Shown here piece by piece: positions 1 through 9,222 of a DNA stretch of 64,000 nt. The position numbers were made by a program, and so were the translations under genes. Where the stretch lies: assembly GCA_030248135.1 (NCBI GenBank), contig JASANC010005448.1:1-64000 (forward strand). Reading direction: 5' to 3'. Source of the stretch: Theristus sp. LFF4_11 (lineage: Eukaryota > Nematoda > Chromadorea > Monhysterida > Xyalidae). The notes beneath the pieces are model-generated. The model did not search any database and was not told where the DNA came from. It saw only the letters and a program-made list of their open reading frames with translations. The first letter of the stretch is position 1. Each line of letters opens with the position of its first letter.

Positions 1-1033
1 AAAAAATGAGGCATATTTAAGCAAACTTGTTGTATTAATATAACAGTTGAATCATCAAGTACAGGGTGATCCAAAAGAAACTAGACGATACGAATCAGCT
101 CTAGTTAGCCAACAGGCAGATGGCAGTCAACAAGCAATTTTATTAAAAATCAGGAAAAACACCATTTTTAATTTTGATTACAAGCCACATTGGCATCGTA
201 TGAAAGTTTTCATCCGAGAGTTCGGCTAGTTCATCTTTTGTTTCACTGTAGGGAGACACTTGAACTGCTCGATATGAGAGTCTCGAAACTCGATCACAGC
301 TCTCATGCTGTGTTGAAACCTGAGCAGCACTTTTGATGGAGCGATTGATTGCTGTCGATTGTTTCGAGTGATCATTTCTTTTAATTAGTCGATCGCTGCC
401 ACCAGATGCTTCAAGTGCCTCAGAACCAAAAGTCCAGAGGTCAGAACTTCTGGCAAGCCACTCTTCTGCACCCCGTCTGCAGCGTGCTACAACCAAATTG
501 TTCAGGCATTTGTAGCGGTAGACTGCGGGAAACGCAATTTTTGAAAATTCTTTATAAAAATGTAAACCTCCCTTTGTGCCCAAGGGGGGGGGGCGGCCAA
601 ACACGCCAGCGTACTGTATTTTGGAATAAAAATTTATTTTTTTTGTTTTAATCTAATTTTGTTAACTGGTGGGTGGATTATCTGATATTAAATTTTAAAA
701 AAAAAATATAAAACTGCATGTGATTCTTGGTTAAAGTTCAGCTGAAATGATCCACCCGGTGGGGGAGTGGAGTCTTTTCTTATAGTGTTTTGTTGCATTA
801 TCTGTATACATCACATCCTAATTTACCCTCCCCCCCTCACTCAATAACAAATAATCAATAAATTTTATCCGTCTTTGTTTTTCATATAGAGAAAATGTGT
901 TGCTTTTTTTTCTTAAACTAAATGAGTTGAAGTACAGAAGAGTTATAACTTCTTTCATTTTCAGATTGTTGTGGTTCAAAAACAAAGTGACGCGTAACCT
1001 GGCAGCAGTGTTTAATCACAATACTGTGTTACC
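1..1033. other. No supported gene; left flank of virus-like block
   Basis: I see no recognisable protein here. A minus-strand open frame of 153 codons (143-604) has no family resemblance and a plus-strand frame overlaps it, so neither is called. There is a run of nine to ten G at about 586-595 and AT-rich, T-rich stretches from 600 to 960. Whether this lies inside the Maverick-like element or outside it cannot be told, because no terminal inverted repeat was recognised. Confidence 0.4.
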
Positions 1034-1423
1034 ATGGAACAAGTCAAAACGCCTGTGAATTTCGAAAATCTACAATTAATTTGGCAAACGACTGAAGTCC
1101 CCATTGTCTATCTCCAGCACGGTTTCGAAACGTCTGTGCTCGAATTTAAAGCCAACATATGTCAACCAATTTGCACTTATGCAACTCCACGTACTATCGT
1201 TCCACTCCAACACACCTTGTGTTCAATCAGCAACAATGAGATCGCCATTCTCAACTATGGAAAGTCAATTAATTGCATTCGACTGAACTTGAATACGCGC
1301 ACAATTGAAATTGACGTGGACTGCGATAACTTGCTTGTCGCCAATATGGATCCAGCAAAGCCAATCCGCAATGATGGTGAATACAACAATTGGTCTCACA
1401 GAAGTTTTCAAAAACTGTGTTAA
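1034..1423 (+). CDS. Hypothetical protein in the virus-like block, possibly frame-broken
   Basis: This is an open frame of 129 codons with a plausible ATG and balanced composition (alternating hydrophobic and polar residues, seven or so cysteines), unlike the low-complexity flanks. I do not recognise the family. At about 1396-1400 the coding-like signal appears to move to the +1 frame, where another 40 or so codons stay open to a stop near 1536. That could be a frameshift or an intron too short to be credible (28 bp). It faces the capsid gene tail-to-tail about 240 bp away, so it may be an accessory gene of the same element. A chance open frame remains possible. Confidence 0.35.
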   Translation: MEQVKTPVNFENLQLIWQTTEVPIVYLQHGFETSVLEFKANICQPICTYATPRTIVPLQHTLCSISNNEIAILNYGKSINCIRLNLNTRTIEIDVDCDNLLVANMDPAKPIRNDGEYNNWSHRSFQKLC

Positions 1424-1666
1424 CACGTTCATCTACGAGTCGGTTGCTGGCAGACTTCAACTGTAACCCTGGTTTCATCACGATTATTCATCAACTGCGG
1501 TGTTACACGAACACATTGTTTTCTGGTGTGCACTGCAGATGATCTAGCTACGACGTCTGCGATGGTTGGGGCATGTGACTCAAGTAAGTCAAGTCTTATG
1601 TTGTATGTAATTGTGTGTTACTGTTTTTTTCCATGACAATGTTTGGTCCACATTATTATTTATTTT

Positions 1667-3072
1667 TCAACTAGGTATGCCAGCTTGATAATCCATTAAA
1701 ACAGTTTGTGATGTAGTCCATTTTACAAAGTTTTGCGAAATGATAAAAGCAAGCATTGTGAAGTTTTCAGCAGGTCCTTCTTGAAAGCTAATTTGTACAG
1801 AAAGCTCGTCATGTTCATTTACAACTGGACTATAATATGCACCACTCAAATCGTGATTACTAAACTTAAAAGCCAATAAGTTACAATTGTAAAACCATCG
1901 ATCAAAATCAATTTGAGCGCTGCCACCTCTGAGGCTGCCAGCGACTAAATCAGCAAAAGCTGCATAAGCTGTAGTAACTTTGGGATGTAAAAACACTGTA
2001 CCACCATAATCTAATTCAAATCCTCCTGGACCAGGGACTTTTAAAGAACCATAGGAACATACAGCACGAGAAATCTGCAGAGGTTGAAAATTAAGTGGGT
2101 TCGTTATAAACATGCCATTAAAATCAACAGTTTTAACAAAACCAACTACAACCGCTTCAGGTCGTTGTCCTACAGATAAACGAACATTCAATTGTTGTTG
2201 ATTGGCAAGCACAGCATGTGGACCAGAACAATATGTACGTAACATGGGGTACAAACAATATCCAAATTTTGCAAAATTTTCATAAATTTTCGAAACCAAT
2301 TCTTCTCGTAGCCAAACTTTTTCAATAACCAAAGAAACTGAATCGTAAACAATTTTATAATCTTTTCCTGCTGTATCACTCATTAATCTCCACCTATCTG
2401 GAGCATGTTTCAAAGAAATTTGCAAATTTGTAGATGGTAAGAAAAGTCGACCAGATTGTGAAATTGCAAAATTTAATGCACATTCTGTTTGTTGTTTTTC
2501 TGAGATTGCGAACATCATGTTGCGTTTTTTAAAACCTAAATTGGTATCAACAGGCCCAAACTGTCCAGTTGTGTCAGGCACATAAATTAAACATTTTGGC
2601 AAGTAAGTTTTTTTACTTTCACTGTCATAAGTGTATTCGACCAAGAAATGATTCAAATAATGACTAAGCTGGTTGTTACTTTCCACTACTGTATCACCCA
2701 TTTTCAAAGACATATCCATCCAATTTAACAAAGGACACATTGACAATGGGCTAACGTTGTCCTCGCCAATTAAAGGCTTCCCATCCTTGGTTTCCACGTG
2801 AAACGTCGACCGTAGCACGAAATTGGGGCGTAGAAAACTAGTTTGACCACTGCTAAAGTTGAATTGAACTAGCCCGCCTTCACCATCTTGCATGACATTC
2901 GGTTGAATCTGCAATGAAGTGAAGCTTCTGTTAACACATACAGGGTAGGTCGAAAGTAGTGCTTCAGCCTGTACGTGTAACCCATTCTTACCTCAACACG
3001 TTCCGTTCGAACAACTTCGTTGACGGAATCAGGCTCAGAGAATAAAAGTAAATCCTTTGTCACAAGTTGCAT
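1667..3072 (-). CDS. Major capsid protein, double jelly-roll (Maverick/Polinton type), two exons
   Basis: Minus-strand gene of about 440 residues in two exons: 2992-3072 (27 codons from ATG) and 1667-2908. A GTAAG donor and a TTGCAG acceptor bound an 83-bp intron, and the frame is kept. The N-terminus (LLLFSEP, then a segment leading to FNFSSG) and the overall length resemble the capsid-like proteins that animal genomes carry in Maverick/Polinton and adintovirus-like elements. These form the virion shell from trimers of two stacked beta-barrels. No stop interrupts the long exon, so it looks intact. It follows the basic-protein gene with one base between that gene's stop and this ATG. The context of integrase, penton candidate and basic protein supports the call; the remote-homology assignment itself is by eye. 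Confidence 0.72.
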
Positions 3073-3073
3073 T

Positions 3074-3376
3074 TTAGCGTCGTTTCAAAGTACGTTTTTT
3101 CAATGTGCGCTTGGTCACTCGTCTGTTACGTTGAATGCGTCGCTTGATCGGACGTCGTTTTGTAGTTTTCTGTTTTGTGGCACGCTTTTTCCTTCTATGT
3201 GGTGGTTTCCTTTGCACACTGATTGCTTCGCTTTTTGAACCTTCCAATGCAGCCTCAGTCGAGTGTACTGGGGTTGAAGATTCTTTCGACGTCAAATGCA
3301 ACCAATCGGGTTGTTGAGGTGCGTTGCCAAAATAATCAACTTGCGCAAGTCCGGTTTCTCTTTGCTTATCTAACAT
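3074..3376 (-). CDS. Small Arg/Lys-rich protein, core or DNA-condensing candidate
   Basis: The frame encodes 100 residues. The first half is ordinary sequence with acidic and polar residues. From about residue 55 it becomes an extremely basic tail built of KRR, RRPIKRR and KKRTLKRR blocks, almost without acidic residues. Such tails suit DNA condensation or nuclear targeting and recall the small core proteins of adenoviruses and Polintons. That is inference from composition and position, because short basic proteins give no reliable homology. It sits between the penton candidate (17 bases away) and the major capsid gene (1 base away), in the same direction, as expected in a compact virus-like block. 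Confidence 0.5.
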   Translation of the reverse strand: MLDKQRETGLAQVDYFGNAPQQPDWLHLTSKESSTPVHSTEAALEGSKSEAISVQRKPPHRRKKRATKQKTTKRRPIKRRIQRNRRVTKRTLKKRTLKRR

Positions 3377-3393
3377 GACTGCAGGTCAACAAA

Positions 3394-4230
3394 TCAAAAA
3401 TAAATTTCACGTTTAAAATGAAATTGAAAAATAATGACACCAGGATCGACCGTTCCAAACCGCATCACCCCTAACGTATCATTCAGCAAACTAATGTTAA
3501 ACTGAAAAAAAGTCCCTCCTTGATGAATAACTGGAACATAAGTAGGCTCGCTGTTCGTGTACATGTATTTCATTCGAGATGAGATAAAGTCGATGCTTGC
3601 CTTGGATGTTCTATGTTCTAGTTTCAGTGGTGCATGGAATATTATAGGAAGTCTGGTATCATTAATTTGACTGGCGGTGGCAAGATTGGTGGTCACGAAA
3701 AATGTTTCTACGCCAAAATACAAATTCGGTTGCGCAACTCCAACTTGAAAATAATCGACTTGATTTACTCTCCATTGAGTATTTGGTCTGAATCCAAGTT
3801 TTCCAAGTAGATCAGGTGAAAATGTAACTGTATACGGTTCATCATTGCCAGCTTTTTTTAGTTTTATTCTAACGCGTTTAGTCGCTGGGCTAAATGTTAG
3901 TTCACCGATGGAGTCATCAATTTCAAGCAGTAGCAATAAATCTTCAGATTCAAACAGTTTATTGATTTTATCACATATGTCCTTCTCATACGCTATTGTT
4001 TCGTACGATGCAGGTCGCAGAACCACTTCTTGTTGTTGCTGTCGCACCGAAATATATAAATCGGGTCCAAAATTTGCAACACACGACGGTAAAATAACAG
4101 ATTTAAGACACACAGTCCATTGATGATTAGGATCGAGCACTAACGGGTTATTCGGGTTCAATTTGCATAAAAACGTACCGTCGGTGTCTTCAAGTCCAGA
4201 TGACGTACAGTAATAATAAAAATCGGTCAT
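3394..4230 (-). CDS. Minor capsid / penton-like protein candidate
   Basis: The frame encodes 278 residues without introns. It is rich in beta-branched and aromatic residues, with short charged turns and no membrane segment or signal peptide, consistent with a single jelly-roll protein. In Polintons and adintoviruses a penton-type minor capsid gene of this size commonly sits next to the major capsid gene, and that position is the main argument. Its ATG overlaps the stop codon of the upstream integrase by an ATGA arrangement (4227-4230), which is a compact, virus-like junction unusual for nuclear genes. The frame is uninterrupted. A different virion protein is possible. Confidence 0.5.
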   Translation of the reverse strand: MTDFYYYCTSSGLEDTDGTFLCKLNPNNPLVLDPNHQWTVCLKSVILPSCVANFGPDLYISVRQQQQEVVLRPASYETIAYEKDICDKINKLFESEDLLLLLEIDDSIGELTFSPATKRVRIKLKKAGNDEPYTVTFSPDLLGKLGFRPNTQWRVNQVDYFQVGVAQPNLYFGVETFFVTTNLATASQINDTRLPIIFHAPLKLEHRTSKASIDFISSRMKYMYTNSEPTYVPVIHQGGTFFQFNISLLNDTLGVMRFGTVDPGVIIFQFHFKREIYF

Positions 4231-5268
4231 TCCGCTGATGTTATGTCATTTTCAGCCCACGAATCGTGCAGATTACGATTAGTAGTTAAATTTTTGACCA
4301 AATAACTGAATCGTGGTGATGATTCGGCTATTCCGACAACTTCATAAATATCTGGCTGAAATCTCGCTTCATTTATCTTTCCAAATCTTTTGTTGCGCTG
4401 AGATTCAAGTAGTCTCACTCTGTCACCGATTTTGTACTTTGGTGGAGTTATGCCGCCATGTTTACTCTGTTGTTCAAATTGTCGCGTGCGCATTTTGATT
4501 AAAGCATCTGCGGTATTTCGCTCATTTATTCCATCAGGTCTCATACCGTGTGCGCTGTTAATTTCTGCATTGTACGACTTTGCAGCTAACTTTGCAGCTG
4601 TGTACGGGTTTATTTTTCTGTTCTTTTTTAAAATTCTTGCCATGCGCAAACGAATGATGCTGTGACTTCGCTCTGCCAGTGCTGCTTTGTTTTTTGATTG
4701 TATGGGCGGATATTGCCAGTCAATTTTCAATTCCTCACACGCTTCAATGAGACCACCGTTTTCTGATCCTGAAAGAGAACAATACATGTGTAATACACAC
4801 TTGCACACGTGCATAGATGTAAAGTTAAATCAACTAACCTCTATCAAAGAGTGCATTATCAGGTATTTTACCGTTCAGATCCTCTGAAATTATGTTCAAA
4901 AACGCCCGTTTCACAGATTTTTTGTTCACTCCTTTTAACGGGCGTAAATAGATTGCTCTTGTAAATGTATCAACCATCAGCAGCACACCAACAAATGCGG
5001 ATTTAAATTGTTGTTTGAAGAAAAACACATCCAACTGCACAAGTTGTAGTGGCCGATTAACACGATAAATTCGATTTGAGAAATGACGTGGATTAGGTGC
5101 TCTTCTATATAGCATATATGCTTCTTGTTTTTTAAGATAATCGTTCACTTGTTTCATTGTTATTCTTCCATCTCTTTTACGTGCCTCTTGGTATAGTCTG
5201 ATCGGGCCGCTAAATGCGCCAGCCTCACCTGCATTAGTCCATATCTGTTCGAGCAGGTCCGAAGCCAT
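4227..5268 (-). CDS. Retroviral-type DDE integrase of the Maverick/Polinton element, two exons
   Basis: Two exons, 4839-5268 and 4227-4768, are joined by a 70-bp intron with a GTTAGT donor and TTTCAG acceptor, giving about 323 residues. The core has the integrase fold signature: an Asp in LQLVQLDVF, a second Asp in the FDRG segment completed across the splice as a G-S-E-N-G motif, and the catalytic Glu in ALAER about 35 residues later. The C-terminal part (YKIGDRVRLLE, then a segment ending in HDSWAENDI) matches the small barrel/chromo-like tail of Polinton and Ty3-type integrases. It would insert the element into host DNA. The catalytic triad looks intact. The N-terminal zinc module is not in this frame, but a cysteine/histidine-rich segment lies just upstream at 5280-5577. 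Confidence 0.8.
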
Positions 5269-5284
5269 TTTCAGGGAAAGTACT

Positions 5285-5577
5285 GCAGACAGAACATAAG
5301 GCTATCACGATTTTGTTTCGATGATTGTTGTGTTGATTTTTTTCGATGAGATGAATAGATAAAGCGCACTTTTGACAAATTTTAAGCCGATATTCGAAAA
5401 CGGGTGTGGCAATTGTTTGGGGGACGTTCCTTTCGTGTTCGCGCCGATGATGCTTGTTAAAAACTGAAATATAGTGTAAATGCGCAGCATCGAAATTAAG
5501 CAAGTTAAAAAGTATGGTAAAAACTAACGTTTCAGATTTGGAAATATGTCGAGACACTTGTGGCATGTCACGGCCAT
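5285..5577 (-). pseudogene. Cys/His-rich zinc-finger-like segment upstream of integrase
   Basis: On the minus strand, a CHKC motif (about 5550-5570) followed after an apparent ~60-bp intron (donor GTTAGT, acceptor TTTCAG) by a HHRREH motif gives a C-x2-C-x12-H-type finger. A second CQKC with two later histidines lies at about 5320-5380. The segment reads towards the integrase but does not join it in frame, since the only available intron would be 26 bp. It may be the zinc-binding N-terminus of the integrase with a frame break, or a separate small DNA-binding gene. The plus-strand membrane-protein gene starts at 5546, so the two overlap head to head. Confidence 0.35.
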
Positions 5578-6702
5578 ATCAAGCATTTTTTGCGCCATAA
5601 CCGGAACAGCAAGCTACGAAGTTCGTTCTGAAGTTCCAGACGAGTGTATTTTGCAATTGCCAAAACGAATTTTAAATTGCATCGACCTGCCAAATTTTAT
5701 TCCTGCTATGTAAGTTGTTAAGTTGCATATATCAATAACATGTGATTATGATTTTTAAATTGGCCAAAATTTAGATTGTTATCCGAGCTACACATTGAAA
5801 ACTGTGTAAATGAAGATATATGGTCAGACTTTCACACCTTGCTGGCTGAACACAATAAAGTCCAAAACGTAACAATGGCCTTCTGTTCTCCAGTGAGTTC
5901 ACTTACAAATCTGATCATGTAGAGCGCTCCTCAACCTAAGCATGTTTCAGGTTGCAAACCATCAAACAAATGAAACGAATACAATGGTAAATATATGTGT
6001 GGTTTGTGTGTGTCAATTGTAAATTAACAAATTTCACAATATGTTATTGTGTTTTAGAGTCGAGCTTTTTTGAGAGATGCAGAAATTATAAAAGATTCAG
6101 GTCAGTTTAACAATTCATTGGTCAACCTTCATCAGGTGGATAATTATTCGAGTTCAATAACATTTTTATGTTCAGATAAGCGAATGGTCAATGAAAATGA
6201 TAAAACAAGAAAAGAATGGTGGTGTAAAACCGAATACAATAAACAGCAATCGAAATCGACATGTGCACACAATTACAAGCATTTGGTAGCGAATTTGTAA
6301 TATACTATTTTAGAAACATAATAGGTTTCATAAGTCTATGTTACACACACGATGGGTGTATGTGCATAGTTGTGTATTGTTATGTATCGGACATACATAC
6401 ATTCTTAATTGACCATCTTTTCAGATTCATGGTGAACTTTCAACAATTCAGAGATCTGACTCGCAGTATGACCCATGTAATCTTGTTTTAGTTTTGCACA
6501 ATATTTTTCATGAATTTGCATTCATCTTTCCATACACACAGATGTGGTGGGTTTGAGTTCCGGTGTTGGTGGAACACTTGCTACACTAGCGAGTATAATT
6601 CTACTATACTGCCTGCGCGTTTTGTTGAAAAAACATCAGATGTCGTCTGAAGAAATAGAAATTATTGACTCTATGCGCAGAAATTCAGTAAGAGTATGCT
6701 AA
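5546..6702 (+). CDS. Type I single-pass membrane protein next to capsid genes; envelope-like candidate
   Basis: Six exons give one continuous frame of about 252 residues: 5546-5709, 5775-5892, 5951-5986, 6058-6285, 6425-6476 and 6542-6702. All introns are GT..AG and all phases agree. The N-terminus has a hydrophobic signal-peptide-like stretch (AISSIFCAITG). The ectodomain of about 180 residues holds around eight cysteines and several N-x-S/T sites. One membrane segment (VGLSSGVGGTLATLASIILL) is followed by a basic stop-transfer (LLKK) and a tail of about 25 residues. I do not recognise the family. It is not an obvious full-length herpesvirus gB-like or class II fusion protein, as it is far too short. 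The location suggests a virion or cell-surface protein of the Maverick-like element; a captured host receptor-type gene is the main alternative. No frame break is evident. Confidence 0.55.
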
Positions 6703-6725
6703 ACCGCTTTGCTTTGGTTTGGAAG

Positions 6726-6857
6726 TTTTAGGCACTGTTTTAGCCAGGGCTAATTTAGAAAAGCGTGCAGAACGCCATCGAGTAAGGTGGCCATAGAGTT
6801 TTCTCTGTCATTAAGCACCGATATTCTGATGTGCTACCACCCGGCCACGAGAGTGAC
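6726..6857 (-). repeat. tRNA-derived SINE, diverged copy
   Basis: The segment matches, base by base with many substitutions, the better-preserved copies at 39578-39746 and 50023-50204. Shared blocks on the plus strand are CCAGGGCTAA, AAGCG..CAGAACGCCA, GAGTTTTCTCTGTCATTAAG and GGCCACGAG.GTGAC. The tRNA-like head lies at the right, so the element points to the minus strand. It is the most diverged copy and lacks the intact B box. It separates the membrane-protein gene from the next gene. Confidence 0.65.
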
Positions 6858-6933
6858 TTTATTAAACTTACCACATGGACTGCATTTATTTTCAGGTTTT
6901 GACCGAGCCCCCGACATTTAATAAAACCACAGT

Positions 6934-7632
6934 ATGACCGAACCTGATAGCACTCATCCTCAGCTAACAAGCAATCAAAGATTAATTTGGAAAGACGCAA
7001 TTTCTGCTACAGTAGATTCGCTTACTGATATTCTGGTGTCTGGCGAAAACGAGCATATAATTTTTAAGAAAATCGTTGACAAAGAGACGGGCGATCAATT
7101 GCAACTTTGTTTAGGGTGTGTTTACACGTTCATTTGCTTGTTTATGTCAATCGATACGTCTCACTTTAATATTCTCATCTCATTCAAGCTCGCTTCTCAG
7201 TAAATAAACAAATAAATTCAGACAATATATAGTAATGTGCATATGTACATGTATGTAAGCATATATGGGAAAATACGTTAATATACGTGTACATATGTAT
7301 GTTTGTTTGTACATTGTTAAGTTTATACGTTTATGTATCTATATACATTTTTCAGGTGTTTATTCAACGACAATGTGCATGAACACAAATGTTTAAAAGA
7401 TTCTACCGCACGTTACGTGCCACTGTCGACTGCTGTGATGAATGTCACGCGCGAACAGTTTTGGGACAAATTTTATTATCATCTGATTAACGTCGATCGT
7501 TCGGAATATGACCACCTTTTGATGTCAAAGTTTCTTGGCGCTCAAAACGCGTACCATTTGAGACAAGCTGATTTTATAGTTGAGAAAATTCGTGAAAATC
7601 TTAAAATCGCACATGATCTTGGAATGATTTGA
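6934..7632 (+). CDS. Two-exon protein of unknown function in the virus-like block
   Basis: Exons 6934-7115 and 7356-7632 join in phase 2 across a 240-bp T-rich intron (donor GTGTGT, acceptor TTTTTCAG), giving 152 residues. The composition is that of a soluble, mostly helical protein, with an acidic N-terminus and a C-terminal helix rich in alternating charged and hydrophobic residues (FIVEKIRENLKIAHDLG). There is no signal peptide or membrane segment. I do not recognise it. It follows the membrane-protein gene in the same direction after a SINE insertion, so it may belong to the Maverick-like element or to the host. The clean splice phase and lack of stops argue for a real gene. Confidence 0.5.
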
Positions 7633-7837
7633 TTCTTGACGACAAATGGATGATTTTGCACTTCACTGTGACACCTTACTGACAAAGCAAAAATTCAGCA
7701 GCATTGATTGTTGAACCATTTTCTCAGCCAATTCTAATTATATGAATAATTTGCTGTTTATGGTGTTGTGAAACCAAATAAATAACTGCTGACTGACCCC
7801 TATTTTTGACTTTCTCTCGACAACCTTTTTTAAAAAC

Positions 7838-7940
7838 GCTACCACCGAGCCACCGAGGTGGGTTGCCACCAAAAAAAAGCACCACCGAGTTCGACCACCA
7901 CCGAGGTGGGGTACCACCAAAAAAAGGCACCATCGAGTTC
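7838..7940. repeat. Short tandem repeat, about 48-bp unit
   Basis: About two units of a pattern running CACCGAG, GGTGGG, (T/G)ACCACC, a run of seven to eight A, GCACCA, GAGTTCG. Internal inverted repeats (CCACCGAGGTGG) give it hairpin potential. Confidence 0.7.
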
Positions 7941-8087
7941 GGCGACTTTCAAATTCTGGTTTTCAAAAAATAAGACAATCTGGTAGTTAAACTATACTAC
8001 TCCTGATTGATTTAGCACAACTTTGATTTTTGAAATAAAAAAAAAATTTTTTAAAAAAAAAAGTTTTTTTTTTTTGTTGTGGGGGGG

Positions 8088-8115
8088 GGAATTTTTGTGG
8101 TGGGGGGGGGGGGGG

Positions 8116-8207
<92 letters not shown>

Positions 8208-8224
8208 AAAAAAAAAAAAAAAAA
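8088..8224. repeat. Long homopolymer tract: G run then A run
   Basis: After G-rich sequence from 8081, an almost pure run of 49 G (8117-8165, with one C at 8116 dividing it from an earlier G run) passes directly into 39 A (8166-8204), then more A-rich sequence to 8223. No codons are meant here; long frames across it are Gly/Lys or Pro/Phe homopolymers. It could be a collapsed or inflated low-complexity stretch from assembly. Confidence 0.85.
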
Positions 8225-8249
8225 TTCGAAAAATTTTCCTCCAATATGC

Positions 8250-8825
8250 TCTGAAAACCTCAATTTTGGCACAATTTTTCGAAAGTTCAACAAAAATTTT
8301 CTTTGATTATACCTCGTAAAACCTTTAGCAGTCGATTTTGGGCCGTTTTACCGACTGATTTTAGGCTTCGACAACATCTGCGATGAAGTTTTTGAGCGTC
8401 CCAAAGCTTAGCCTACCATTTCCGATGCAGATAAGGTGACGATTCGCCTCGCAGAGCGTCCGATTGTGCTCGCTGCTCCGTTTGCAAGCGCTACGTTGTC
8501 TGGTTGCTGCTTCGTGTCGTGTCGTCGCGACACCATCAGAAGAATTGATCGAATTTCAAGGCGGTATGTTTGTCTTCACTTTAGCATTAGCTTAGCTGGG
8601 GACAATTAGTGACGTTTTGGAGGTCAAAACACAAGAAGAGGCATGGTGACGGTTTGGAAAAGGGGTAATTGAGGTCACCAAAACAAAATCTGCAAAGTTC
8701 CGCCATACGGGAGTCATTCGGGAGGCGCTTGCATATCATATGTGGTTCTTCGGACTCCCTGATTGATTTAGCACAACTTTGATTTTTGAAATTTAAAAAA
8801 AAATTTTTTAACAAAAATGACGATT
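8250..8825 (+). repeat. Dispersed repeat R1, copy 1
   Basis: About 575 bp recur in inverted orientation at 62900-63490. Shared landmarks are AGTCGATTTTGGGCCGTTTT, CCGATGCAGATAAGGTGAC.., GGTTGCTG(C/T)TTCGTGTCGTG, GGTTTGGAAAAGGGGTAA.., and the AT-rich end near TTTGATTTTTGAAA. There are no long frames, so it is probably a non-autonomous or decayed transposon. Confidence 0.8.
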
Positions 8826-9222
8826 TTTGTTTTTTTTAACAACCCTAGTTGGACCCCCCCTCACTTTTTGGTCGGCACCCCCCCACGGCACCATACCCCC
8901 CTTCGAAAATTGTTTTGGGCCCACGGTACTGTTTGGCACCTTCGGGTTTCCGAAACCGGCGCGCGACCAAATAAAAAATAAAAAAACAAAATTTTTCTTT
9001 AAAAAAACAAAACGACCAGTTGAATGTTTTTTTGAAAGTTGACTATTTTTAACAACCCTAATTATTTACATTTAGTGGCATTTAGTGAGTGTTACAAATA
9101 ACTAGTATCAGCTAAGCCAAGGCCAAGTCAACAAGCAGTGAACCTAAAAGACCACAACCAACAATGCATCGTAGTCGTCGTGGTCGTGTGGTCATTCATC
9201 AGTGAATGGGTTGAAAGAAGAA

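Larger units (their letters stand above)
7633..9222. other. Repeat-filled spacer
   Basis: No gene is seen. From left to right it holds a spacer, a short tandem repeat of CCACCGAG/GGTGGG units (7838-7940), a partial copy of the end of a dispersed repeat (7995-8070), the long G and A runs (8088-8224), a full copy of the dispersed repeat (8250-8825), and C-rich sequence (8850-8980). The C-rich part shares a block (GGTTTCCGAAACCGG region, minus orientation) with 38820-38850. Confidence 0.7.

Noticed and set aside
143..604. 153-codon minus-strand open frame
   Set aside because: No family resemblance, a competing plus-strand frame in the same stretch and no splice context; not enough to call a gene.
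1380..1407. 28-bp intron that would extend the frame at 1034
   Set aside because: Below a credible intron length; a frameshift or chance frame is more likely.
7987..8319. Gly/Lys and Pro/Phe-rich long frames
   Set aside because: Pure translation of the G and A homopolymers; not proteins.
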